Below are positions 34,194 to 41,811 of a stretch of DNA of 64,000 bases, one piece after another. The stretch is from contig CAYMUY010000007.1 in the NCBI GenBank assembly GCA_964393825.1, positions 48,032-112,031 of the forward strand, read 5' to 3'. The stretch's first letter is position 1. Every line of letters begins with the position of its first letter. Made by a program: the position numbers and the translations under genes. A model generated the notes under the pieces. The model did no database searches and was not told the origin of the DNA. It worked only from the letters and a program-made list of their open reading frames with translations. Source of the stretch: PFJX01 sp964393825. GTDB lineage: Bacteria; Pseudomonadota; Gammaproteobacteria; Burkholderiales; Thiobacillaceae.

Positions 34194-35915
34194 TTACAGC
34201 ACCATGCCCGGGTTGTTGCCCATGCCGATCACCTTGGGCTGGTTGAGCTTGACCTGCTTGACCACCTTCACATCGCGCAGGTACTCGGCCACCACTTCCC
34301 AGATCGGCGCGCCAGTGGCACCTTCGCCCACAGGCGCCCAGCCGGCGACCTTGTACTTCTTGTTGGGGTCGACTGCCTTGCCGTTGAGCATCATGTCGTT
34401 GATGCGATGGCCGATCTTCGCATTGGGAGTGACGCTGTACTGGACGCCGCCGACGCGCACCATGTCACCACCCTGCTGGTAGTAGGGATCGTCGTTGAAC
34501 AGGTTGTCGCAGACGTCTTCCATGATGGTCTTGATGGTGGTGCCGGTCATGAGATTGAGCGAGGTCTGCGGGTAGGTGATCGCCACCTGGTCCATCAGTT
34601 GTTCCATGGTGATGACATCGCCCGGCAGCAGGCTGGTGCCCCAGCGGAAGCCCGGCGAGAAGGCGGCGTCGGCGCCCTTGACCTTCATCAGCGCGTCGCA
34701 GATCAACTGGTCGTAGGTGCCGTTGAAGTTGCCGCGGCGATACAGCAGGTCTTCGGTGACGGCCAGTTTCTCGCCCAGCTTGGCCTCAAAGGGCGCGCGA
34801 ATCTTGCTGATCAGCGCTTCCATCTTCTTGTCGGCGGCGAGCAGGTTGGAGAACACCGGCACCAGGCGGTACTTCCAGCCCTGGACCTTGCCACCCTTGA
34901 CGTCGAAATCCATGACGCCGAGGAACTTGCCGTTGGAACCGGCATTGGTGACCAGGGTCGTGCCCTTGGCGTTCTTGACCTGGATCGGCTGCGGCACGCC
35001 GTCATGGGTGTGGCCGCCGAAGATGGCGTCGATGCCGGTGACGCGGCTGGCCATCTTGAGGTCGACGTCCATGCCGTTGTGCGACAGCACCACGACCACC
35101 TGGGCACCTTTGGCACGGGCTTCGTTGACGAACTTCTGCATGGAGTCGTCGCGGATGCCGAACGACCAGTCGGGGATCATCCAGCGCGGGTTGGCCACCG
35201 GCGTGTAGGGGAAAGCCTGGCCGACGATGGCGACCTGGATGCCGTTGATGTTCTTGATGACGTAGGGTTTGAACACCTGATCGCCAAAATCGTTGGTGAT
35301 CACGTTCTGGGCGACGAAATCGACCCCGGCCTTCTTGAAGTCGCCGTTGACGATTTCCTGCACGCGCTCGGCGCCCAGGGTCATCTCCCAGTGTGGGGTC
35401 ATGACGTTGACACCCAGGGCGATACAGGCGTCGACCATGTCCTGGGCCTTGGTCCACAGCGCGGTGGCAGAGCCTTGCCAGGTATCACCGCCGTCCAGCA
35501 GCAGGGAGCCGGGACGGGAGGCGCGCACCTTGTCGACCAGGGTCTTCAGGTGGGCGAAGCCGCCGACCTTGCCGTAGGTGCGGGCGGCGGCGGTGAAATC
35601 GAGGTAGGTGAAGGCGTGGGCATCGATGCCGCCGGGTTTGATGTTGTAGGCCTTGAGCAGATGCTCGCCGACCAGGTGCGGCACCTTGCCGACAGCACCG
35701 GCGACACCGAGGTTGACATTGGGTTCGCGGAAGTAGATGGGCTTCAACTGCGCGTGGCAGTCAGTCATGTGCATCAGCGAGACGTTGCCGAAGGTGGGAA
35801 TGTCGTAATAGTTGGCAGGAACATTGCCTGCCAAAGCCTGACGGCTATCCAGGGCAAAACCACCAGCAGCGGCGGCGGCGAGGATTTGCAGGAATTCGCG
35901 GCGATTCATGGACAT
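34194..35915 (-). CDS. soxB: Thiosulfohydrolase SoxB
   Basis: A 573-residue periplasmic dimanganese enzyme that hydrolyses sulfate from thiosulfonated SoxY during thiosulfate oxidation. The Tat signal NRREFLQ (Arg5-Arg6) precedes a hydrophobic region ending at QALA. Metal and substrate motifs are present: MTDCHAQ (Asp52, His54), DGGDTWQGS, SHNGMDVD and GGHTHDG. A 5'-nucleotidase-like C-terminal domain follows. Length and motifs are normal. ATG at 35915 is preceded by GGAG; a second ATG lies two codons on. It follows soxXA on the same strand but a strong hairpin separates them, so it may have its own promoter. SoxYZ is not encoded in this window. Confidence 0.97.
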   Translation of the reverse strand: MSMNRREFLQILAAAAAGGFALDSRQALAGNVPANYYDIPTFGNVSLMHMTDCHAQLKPIYFREPNVNLGVAGAVGKVPHLVGEHLLKAYNIKPGGIDAHAFTYLDFTAAARTYGKVGGFAHLKTLVDKVRASRPGSLLLDGGDTWQGSATALWTKAQDMVDACIALGVNVMTPHWEMTLGAERVQEIVNGDFKKAGVDFVAQNVITNDFGDQVFKPYVIKNINGIQVAIVGQAFPYTPVANPRWMIPDWSFGIRDDSMQKFVNEARAKGAQVVVVLSHNGMDVDLKMASRVTGIDAIFGGHTHDGVPQPIQVKNAKGTTLVTNAGSNGKFLGVMDFDVKGGKVQGWKYRLVPVFSNLLAADKKMEALISKIRAPFEAKLGEKLAVTEDLLYRRGNFNGTYDQLICDALMKVKGADAAFSPGFRWGTSLLPGDVITMEQLMDQVAITYPQTSLNLMTGTTIKTIMEDVCDNLFNDDPYYQQGGDMVRVGGVQYSVTPNAKIGHRINDMMLNGKAVDPNKKYKVAGWAPVGEGATGAPIWEVVAEYLRDVKVVKQVKLNQPKVIGMGNNPGMVL

Positions 35916-36011
35916 GGGTAGGGTCTCCGGGTGGGCGCTAAGCAGCCAGCATTGTTGCGGCGCTGTTGCAGCCGGTAAATGGTAGTGATGGGCCAGTTCG
36001 GCTAGTTCAAT

Positions 36012-36041
36012 TGAAAATCCGGGCAGCAGCCCGGATTTTCA
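36012..36041 (-). terminator. Hairpin terminator between soxA and soxB
   Basis: TGAAAATCCGGG (36012-36023) pairs perfectly with CCCGGATTTTCA (36030-36041). On the minus strand the 3' arm ends in a T-rich tract. It begins 19 bp after the soxA stop and would end or attenuate the soxXA transcript before soxB. Confidence 0.75.
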
Positions 36042-36059
36042 AAGACGTTCACGACAGGA

Positions 36060-36902
36060 TTACTTGCGGAACACGGAGGACTTCATTTCCAGTCCGTTAC
36101 TCATGTAGGAGTGGAAATACTCCAGGTTGTTGTAACGGGTGCTGCCGGGCTTGTCCGGGCTGTGGCGAACGTTGTTCTGGCAGCCCTTGTAGCGTTCCTG
36201 CAGGGTGGTCAGCTTGTCGCCGCCGCGGAAGGCGGGCCAGTGGGTGGCCTGGCCGACGACGGGGGACAGCAGTTCGGAGCGGATGCGGATGCCGGCGTTG
36301 TCGACGTGGCAGCTGCCGCAGGAGAAGTTGAGCTGGCCAGCACGGCTGTAGAAGGTCTTCTTGCCGTCCTCGTATGCCTTCAGCGCGCCTTCGCCTTCGA
36401 CCTTGATGTTCATCTTCATGCCGTCGGAGAGGGTGCGCATGTAGGCGCTCAGGGTGCCCATGGTGGGATCGTCGCCGATCTTGTAGGGCTCTTCGCCGTT
36501 GGCGACGCGACAATCGTTGATGGCGTCTTCCAGCGTGACAACCTTGCCTTTGGCGTTGTCGAAGATGGGGTAGTTGCCGGCGATGTTCTTGCCGCCGTTG
36601 GGCAGGCAGTCAGCGTAGGTCTTGCCGCTCTTGAGCGGGGTTTTCCACATCTTCTCGCCTTTTTCCAGCACGCCCAGGTAGGGCGGGAATTCCATGATGC
36701 TGTTGTATTGCGATTTGGCATCCGGGTCGAATGCCAGGGCGCTGTAGATGTAGTCTTCGAATTTCAGGTCGGGGAACTTGTTCTTGAAGTAGTTGACGAC
36801 CTTCATGCGATCTTCTTCCGGACCCGCGTTGGCGGTGACCGAACCCATCAGGATGCCGAGGCTGGCCATTGCGATGAGGGAGTGTTTTGCGATTTTCTTC
36901 AT
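36060..36902 (-). CDS. soxA: L-cysteine S-thiosulfotransferase subunit SoxA
   Basis: A 280-residue periplasmic c-type cytochrome that with SoxX joins thiosulfate to the SoxY carrier cysteine. The signal peptide (about residues 1-26) ends TANAG. A single classical heme motif CGSCH lies at 195-199. GCQNNVRHSP supplies Cys241, the conserved active-site cysteine/heme ligand of SoxA. The N-terminal half keeps cysteines (DCLPNG, NDCRV) but no CxxCH, so this is the mono-heme type. ATG at 36902 follows GGAG at good spacing; an upstream in-frame start at 36956 lies before the signal peptide and is rejected. It starts 28 bp after soxX. Confidence 0.95.
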   Translation of the reverse strand: MKKIAKHSLIAMASLGILMGSVTANAGPEEDRMKVVNYFKNKFPDLKFEDYIYSALAFDPDAKSQYNSIMEFPPYLGVLEKGEKMWKTPLKSGKTYADCLPNGGKNIAGNYPIFDNAKGKVVTLEDAINDCRVANGEEPYKIGDDPTMGTLSAYMRTLSDGMKMNIKVEGEGALKAYEDGKKTFYSRAGQLNFSCGSCHVDNAGIRIRSELLSPVVGQATHWPAFRGGDKLTTLQERYKGCQNNVRHSPDKPGSTRYNNLEYFHSYMSNGLEMKSSVFRK

Positions 36903-36930
36903 GCCATTCTCCAATAGTCGTGATGGGGGG

Positions 36931-37272
36931 TTACAGGCCGTAGAGGAACTCGACAACCTTGTCGATTTCTTCTTCGGTCAGCACCTGATGTTTGCCCATC
37001 GGCGGCATGAAGGAACCCGGGTTGGTCGCGGTGGCATCCCAGATTTTGGCGCGCAGCACGGCTTTGTCGGGGAAACGCGCCTGCATGGCGATCAGGGGCG
37101 GGCCGCCTTCGCCGGGTTGCTCGGCATCGGGCAGCGTAGGCATGCCATGGCAGGCCAGGCAGTTGCCCTTGGAACGGTTGAAGGCAATGTCCTTGCCGGT
37201 TTCGGCGGCATAGGCCGAACTGGCGATCAGGGCGGCAAGCGCCCCTGTGATGATGGCAGCGGATTTCCGCAT
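36931..37272 (-). CDS. soxX: SoxX, c-type cytochrome subunit of the SoxXA complex
   Basis: A 113-residue monoheme cytochrome. The signal peptide is about residues 1-23. The heme motif CLACH lies at 38-42, and MPPMGKH near the C-terminus provides the axial methionine (Met92). It accepts electrons from the SoxA-catalysed thiosulfate coupling and passes them on. AGGAAGGAG lies just before the ATG. It is first in a soxX-soxA unit, with soxB beyond a hairpin. The 222-bp gap upstream (37273-37494) should contain the promoter but shows no strong consensus. Confidence 0.95.
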   Translation of the reverse strand: MRKSAAIITGALAALIASSAYAAETGKDIAFNRSKGNCLACHGMPTLPDAEQPGEGGPPLIAMQARFPDKAVLRAKIWDATATNPGSFMPPMGKHQVLTEEEIDKVVEFLYGL

Positions 37273-37494
37273 GTCGTCTCCTTCCTAGTGGTCGATTGCA
37301 AACTGACGCCGCTCGGCTTCCCCCGAACGAGTGTCGCTCTTCAGCGGAGGCAAAGAATAGGTGTGATAGGGGTCACCGCGCAATGCGAATTGATCGCGTT
37401 GGTACGATAAAAGCGGGTGGAAAGTATGTTGCTACCAATGACTCGGCCTGTGTTCTGGCCGCTGTCCGGCCTCGTCACGCTCGTGAAATGAATT

Positions 37495-38913
37495 TTATTT
37501 TTTCAGTTTCTCGGCCTGTTGCTGCCGCTTCATTTCGCGCAGGCGCGCGTCGATGATCGAGAGGGTGTAGAAATCCGCCCCCCCGGTTTTCTGCGCCAGT
37601 TGCAGTTGTTCGATGGCCGCGCCCTGGCGATCCAGCAGCGCATAGGATTCGGCCTGCGCCAGATGGGATTGCGTCAGTTCACCCAGGGCCTGGTGGGCTT
37701 GCGCGAGCTGCGCGTAGAGGCGGGCATCGGCCAGCCAGGTGCGTTGTTGCTCGCCGATGAAAATGAGGGCCTCGCGCGGCTTGCCGGCGGCGAGCAGGGC
37801 GGTGGCGTAGAGATAGGCGAGCGGACGGTAGCTGGCATGCGAAGACATGGCGCGGGCGAGCAGGTCGATGGCGCGTCCGGGTTGACGTTCGTTCAGTGCT
37901 AGTTCCGCCTCGAGCGCCAGCACCATGGGGGACGTTTCCTTGCCGGCTTCGAGTTGGGCCAGCGCCGCCCGCGCTCGTTCGGGCTTGCCGGCGCGCAATG
38001 CCGCGCGCGCCACGCCGTACCAGACGGCGGGCTCCGGCGTGGCCCTGGAGAGCGACTCGAAACGGCGCAGCGCATCCGCGGCCTCGCCTTCGTTGGCCTG
38101 GATGCGCGCCCGCACGAACTGGTATTCCAGGCTGTCGGCGTGCTGCTTGTAGGGGAGTTGTGTTACCCGGTTCTGCATGTCTGCGATTCGCTGGTACGTG
38201 AGCGGGTGGGTGCGCATGTAGGCGGGCGCATTGTTTTCGTAGAGCCGTCCCTGGGCCTGCAGACGATCAAAGAAGGTGACCATGCCTTGCGGGTCGAATC
38301 CGGCGCCGATCAGGATCTGCAGGCCCACCCGATCGGCTTCGCTTTCGTTCGCGCGGGTGAAATTGAGCTGGTTTTGCAGATTCAGGGCCTGGGTCGTGGC
38401 GATCGCCGCCTCGGATAGTTGGCTGTTGGAGCGTGCCGCAAGGATGGCTACGGCCAGGGCGGCCAGCGTGGCGATGCCCATGAATTTCTGGTCATCGACC
38501 ATGCGCGCGATGTGATGCTGGGTGACGTGCGCGGTTTCGTGGGCGAGCACGCCGGCCAGTTCGGATTCATTGCGTGTCGCCGAGATCAGTCCGGTGTTGA
38601 CGCCGATGTAGCCGCCCGGGAGCGCAAAGGCGTTGATGGTGGCGTCCCGTACCGGGAAATAGGTGAAGCGCCGCTCGGATTCTAGCGAGGCAGCCGCCAG
38701 TTTGTCGCCCAGTTGGGCCAGGTAGTCTTCCAGCACCGGATCATCCAGGTAATCGGCATCGTCACGTACCTGGCGCATGATTTCGCGGCCGATCTGGTCT
38801 TCCTGCGATTCGGACAGGGCCGTGCGGCTGGTATCGCCGAGATCGGGCAGACCGGCGGCGTGACTGGACTGGATGCCGAAAACGAGAAGGAGGGCAGAGG
38901 CGAGGGCTTTCAT
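37495..38913 (-). CDS. M48-family periplasmic metalloprotease with TPR-like repeats (BepA-like)
   Basis: A 472-residue secreted protein. The signal peptide (about residues 1-20) ends QSSHA. The M48 peptidase domain (about 40-270) has the zinc motif HETAH (His125, Glu126, His129) with the third-ligand segment ANESEADRVG. A C-terminal half of helical TPR-like repeats (about 290-460) follows. This is the architecture of BepA/YfgC, which both assembles and degrades outer membrane proteins. The start at ATG 38913 is fixed by the signal peptide; the frame stays open far upstream through the divergent moaC gene. No strong ribosome-binding site is visible. Confidence 0.92.
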   Translation of the reverse strand: MKALASALLLVFGIQSSHAAGLPDLGDTSRTALSESQEDQIGREIMRQVRDDADYLDDPVLEDYLAQLGDKLAAASLESERRFTYFPVRDATINAFALPGGYIGVNTGLISATRNESELAGVLAHETAHVTQHHIARMVDDQKFMGIATLAALAVAILAARSNSQLSEAAIATTQALNLQNQLNFTRANESEADRVGLQILIGAGFDPQGMVTFFDRLQAQGRLYENNAPAYMRTHPLTYQRIADMQNRVTQLPYKQHADSLEYQFVRARIQANEGEAADALRRFESLSRATPEPAVWYGVARAALRAGKPERARAALAQLEAGKETSPMVLALEAELALNERQPGRAIDLLARAMSSHASYRPLAYLYATALLAAGKPREALIFIGEQQRTWLADARLYAQLAQAHQALGELTQSHLAQAESYALLDRQGAAIEQLQLAQKTGGADFYTLSIIDARLREMKRQQQAEKLKK

Positions 38914-38955
38914 GGCGGTTATGATAGCGGCCCTTCGAACTGGTTCCTCCCCGCC

Positions 38956-39447
38956 ATGAGCGACTTTACACATTTTGACGAACAGGGCCGCGCCGTGATG
39001 GTGGGTGTGGGCGAGAAGACGGAAACACGGCGCGTGGCGGTCGCCACCGGCCGCATCCGCATGCAGCCGGAAACCTTCATCATGATTCGTGACGGCGCCG
39101 CCAGGAAGGGTGACGTGATCGGGGTCGCGCGCCTGGCTGGCATCATGGCCAGCAAGCGCACGCCCGACCTGATTCCGCTGTGCCATCCCATCGCGCTGAC
39201 CAAGGTGACGCTCGACTTCACCCTGGACGAAGCTGCCTCGGCCATTGACTGCGCCGCCACGGCGGAAACGGTCGGCCGCACCGGCGTCGAGATGGAAGCG
39301 CTCACCGCCGCCAGTGTCGCGTTGCTCACCGTTTACGACATGTGCAAGGCGGTGGACCGCGGCATGGTCATCGAGTCGGTGCGGCTGCTGGAAAAACTGG
39401 GTGGCAAGTCGGGGCATTGGCGCGCGTCAGGAGACAAGGCCCTATGA
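38956..39447 (+). CDS. moaC: Cyclic pyranopterin monophosphate synthase MoaC
   Basis: A 163-residue cytosolic enzyme of molybdenum cofactor synthesis that converts the MoaA product into cyclic pyranopterin monophosphate. The motifs LCHPIALTKV and TGVEMEALTAAS, and the DMCKAVDRGM catalytic segment, are all present and the length is typical. ATG at 38956 starts the conserved N-terminus (FTHFDEQGRAVMVGVGEK); the longer open frame upstream overlaps the divergent protease. No other moa genes are adjacent. A small AAGACT/AGTCTT hairpin lies at the stop codon. Confidence 0.96.
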   Translation: MSDFTHFDEQGRAVMVGVGEKTETRRVAVATGRIRMQPETFIMIRDGAARKGDVIGVARLAGIMASKRTPDLIPLCHPIALTKVTLDFTLDEAASAIDCAATAETVGRTGVEMEALTAASVALLTVYDMCKAVDRGMVIESVRLLEKLGGKSGHWRASGDKAL

Positions 39448-39552
39448 AGACTGTGAAGTCTTTATAAACAAACGGTTATTGCTATATCCGAGTGGTTTGC
39501 TAGACATTAAACAGGCCGACGAGGCCGTTTAGTCCACTAGAGGAGCAATGAC

Positions 39553-39918
39553 ATGCTGGATATCAACAAACTGGTTGCCGCCGAAGGCATGGCGCCGTGC
39601 GATGCGGATGCCTATCTCAACGACCTGGAGACCTGGAACGAAGACATGGCCCGTAAGGCTGCGCATGATGAGGGTCTCGAGTTGAGCGATGCGCACATGG
39701 ACGTGATCTGCTACCTGCGTGACCACTTCGCCGAATGCGGTCCGGAGTCCAACGCACGCCACCTGTTGCGCAATATGGAGGAGGCTTACATCGAGCAGGG
39801 TGGCCGAAAATATCTGTATCAGTTGTTCCCGCACGGACCGGTCACCCAGGGCTGCCGCCTGGCGGGCCTGCCGACGCCGGCGGGCAATGCCGATCTCTCC
39901 TTCGGCACCACGCACTAG
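39553..39918 (+). CDS. DsrC/TusE-family sulfur-carrier-like protein lacking the penultimate cysteine
   Basis: A 121-residue protein of the DsrC/TusE fold. Family segments include AYLNDLETWNEDMARKAA, CYLRDHFAECG and the C-terminal arm GPVTQGCRLAGLPTPAGN. Canonical DsrC has two arm cysteines. Here the inner one (in QGC) is kept, but the penultimate one used for persulfide transfer is replaced by Asn, and a different 7-residue tail follows. It is therefore not an ordinary sulfurtransferase and could be a regulatory or partner-binding paralogue. GAGGAG precedes the ATG. A convergent small periplasmic gene and a second DsrC-family gene lie within 800 bp. Confidence 0.88.
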   Translation: MLDINKLVAAEGMAPCDADAYLNDLETWNEDMARKAAHDEGLELSDAHMDVICYLRDHFAECGPESNARHLLRNMEEAYIEQGGRKYLYQLFPHGPVTQGCRLAGLPTPAGNADLSFGTTH

Positions 39919-39931
39919 GCGACTGGATAAG

Positions 39932-39960
39932 CACGGCCCCCCGTGTGGGGCCGTGTGTTT
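39932..39960. terminator. Terminator-like hairpin after the DsrC-like gene
   Basis: CACGGCCCC (39932-39940) pairs with GGGGCCGTG (39947-39955) around CCGTGT, followed by a short T-rich stretch. It lies between two converging genes. Confidence 0.7.
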
Positions 39961-39977
39961 CGCGAAGTCTCAGTGGG

Positions 39978-40268
39978 TTACCTGATCCTGCCCAGTGTCT
40001 TCATCACGACACAGGGGTCGCCGGAAATCGGCGGGAGGGTAACGCCGCGCTCCTTGGCACGCCTGTCGAGTTCCAGATTGTGTTCACTCATGAAAGTCCG
40101 GCACTCGTCCATGGATTTCATGTTGGGTAGCTTGGAGGCGTAGTCCTTGCGTTCCTGAGGGGTCATCAATTCCGCGCCGCGCACGTTGTCACCGGAGGAA
40201 TACCAGGGAAAGGCCAGCGCCTGGCCTGCGCAGAGCAGGACGGGGAGAAGGTATAGCGGTTTTGTCAT
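39978..40268 (-). CDS. Small periplasmic protein of unknown function
   Basis: A 96-residue protein with a signal peptide (about residues 1-19, ending GQALA). The mature part contains GAELMTPQERKDYASKLPNM, DECRTFMSEHN and GVTLPPISGDPC, with two cysteines that could form a disulphide. The sequence looks conserved and globular, but I cannot assign a named function. The start at 40268 is set by the signal peptide; the frame is open for 92 more codons upstream across the TusE gene. A terminator for the TusE gene lies directly upstream of it. The position between two DsrC-family genes suggests a sulfur-related role, by association only. Confidence 0.72.
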   Translation of the reverse strand: MTKPLYLLPVLLCAGQALAFPWYSSGDNVRGAELMTPQERKDYASKLPNMKSMDECRTFMSEHNLELDRRAKERGVTLPPISGDPCVVMKTLGRIR

Positions 40269-40282
40269 GTTGTTTGCCTGAA

Positions 40283-40311
40283 CGAAAAATGCCCCGGTCG
40301 GGGCCGGGGCA
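40283..40311 (-). terminator. Rho-independent terminator of the TusE-like gene
   Basis: GCCCCGG (40291-40297) pairs with CCGGGGC (40304-40310). On the minus strand the stem is followed by ATTTTTCG. It lies 22 bp after the stop codon. Confidence 0.85.
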
Positions 40312-40332
40312 AGTGTACTAGCAGTTCTGGTA

Positions 40333-40665
40333 TTAAACGCAGCCGGTGGGCTTAGGCGTACCGGCGTAGCGGCCAGCTTGCTTGGCAGGGCCATATGGAA
40401 ACAGGTCGAACAGGAATTTCTTGTCGCCCCATTCCGCGCCAAACTCTTCCTTGAGGCCCTTCTGCAGGATGCGCAGATTGGGTGCGGTGCCGTATTCGTT
40501 GAAGTAATCACGCATGTAATGAATGATCTTCCAGTGATTCTCATCCAGGGTCAGCTTGTCCTGCGATGCCAGGAATTCGGCCACGTCCTCGGCCCAGTCA
40601 CCCAGATTGGCCAGATAGCCTTCGGGGTCGGTTTCCACAATCCTTCCATTGATTTCCAGATCCAT
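40333..40665 (-). CDS. TusE/DsrC-family sulfur relay protein with a single C-terminal cysteine
   Basis: A 110-residue protein of the TusE/DsrC family. DWAEDVAEFLASQDKLTLDENHW and IIHYMRDYFNEYGTAPNLR are characteristic. The C-terminal arm reads GPAKQAGRYAGTPKPTGCV: the penultimate Cys109, the persulfide-carrying residue, is present, but the second DsrC cysteine is Gly. This single-Cys form is the TusE type, which passes sulfur in 2-thiouridine synthesis or other relay pathways, rather than true DsrC. ATG at 40665 follows GAGAGGAAA. On the minus strand TTGACC (40745-40740) may be a -35 element. The 184-bp gap to the HDOD-like gene is AT-rich and holds no other gene. Confidence 0.9.
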   Translation of the reverse strand: MDLEINGRIVETDPEGYLANLGDWAEDVAEFLASQDKLTLDENHWKIIHYMRDYFNEYGTAPNLRILQKGLKEEFGAEWGDKKFLFDLFPYGPAKQAGRYAGTPKPTGCV

Positions 40666-40849
40666 GATGTTTCCTCTCATTCACCAGGTTATTGCCGCGG
40701 TAGCGGGATGACCGACAGCTTACTAAACCCGACTTAATAGGTCAAGTATTATTATTCTTGTTCTGTGGTTATTAATGAATCAAATATTGAACCGCAACTG
40801 GCCACGGATTTGAGCTTTGCCGCAGCTTGCGGGCAGATCCAGATGGGTG

Positions 40850-41692
40850 TCATTCCTCCAGTGCGGTGGCGGCCGCCACAAGCACTTCCCTTTCCTCCTC
40901 GTTCAATGTCGGCAATCCCTGCGCCACGATGGCAAGGGGGGCATGGGTAAGTTTGGCCGCAGTCATGAGATCGTGTGGCAGGGCGGGGTCTTTGCGGCCA
41001 TAGCTGAGGTGGCGGCCGGTGTCGACCGCCAGGCGGGCGAGACGTGCGCGCAAGCCTTCGTCGCCACGGATGAGTTGCTTGATCAACGGTGGCAGTCCGC
41101 CGCGCTCGATCAATTCCAGGCTGAGGTCGCGGAAGGTGAAGCCGAGCGCCTGGCGTTGCGCCTGATCGCTGCGACTGGCGCGACCGGCGCGCATTTCATC
41201 GAGGGCTTTTTGCGGGAGTTCCGGGGCGAAGGCCCAGAGTTCGATTTCCCCGGTTTCCGCGAGCAGGGCGGCGAGCGCGAGTTCGCCCTGGTCGAGGTCA
41301 TAGTGCAGCGAGCCCCAGGCGAAAGCGATGCGCGCGCCCAGCGTGGCGCGCAGTTCCGCGGCGATGAAACCCTGATTGTTTTCCGTTGTCTCGGGCGCGT
41401 CGCGTACCTCTCGCTTGAACTGGGATGTGCCCAGTGCCAGCAGGATGCCCAGTGGTGTGGTGATGTCGCGCGCCATGTGTCGCGGCAGGCGGCGGTTGGC
41501 ATCGCGCAGCAGTCTGAGCGCGAGCAGAGGGTCGTCGAGTAAAAGGGCCGCATACTCATGGCCGGAGCGGTTTTCTTCGCCTTCTTCTTCCAGTCGAGCC
41601 AGCGCGGCCTTGCTCGCCGCCTTGATCGGCAGTTCCTTGTGCTCGAGATAAGCCGCCCATTGCGGCGCGCCCCACCAGTCTTGTCCCGCCAT
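40850..41692 (-). CDS. HDOD-like domain protein
   Basis: A 280-residue cytosolic protein. The N-terminal half (about 15-110) resembles an HDOD domain: KELPIKAASKAALARLEE, then YAALLLDDPLLALRLLRDANRR and a TPLGILLALG helix. HDOD domains are helical, non-catalytic relatives of HD phosphohydrolases found in signalling proteins. Metal-binding His-Asp pairs are not evident. The C-terminal half keeps HDOD-like helices (ALAALLAETGEIELWAF). ATG at 41692 follows GGAG. It is divergent from the alpha-2-macroglobulin gene. Its exact role is unknown. Confidence 0.72.
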   Translation of the reverse strand: MAGQDWWGAPQWAAYLEHKELPIKAASKAALARLEEEGEENRSGHEYAALLLDDPLLALRLLRDANRRLPRHMARDITTPLGILLALGTSQFKREVRDAPETTENNQGFIAAELRATLGARIAFAWGSLHYDLDQGELALAALLAETGEIELWAFAPELPQKALDEMRAGRASRSDQAQRQALGFTFRDLSLELIERGGLPPLIKQLIRGDEGLRARLARLAVDTGRHLSYGRKDPALPHDLMTAAKLTHAPLAIVAQGLPTLNEEEREVLVAAATALEE

Positions 41693-41811
41693 CGCGATCT
41701 CCGGAAAGCGTGTCGCATGAATATCGAACCGAAGGGTGGGAATCTTTAATGCGCTGACCCGAGATGAGCATCAATGCCAGAATGACGGCTTGTTCCGGCT
41801 GGGGATAGGTC

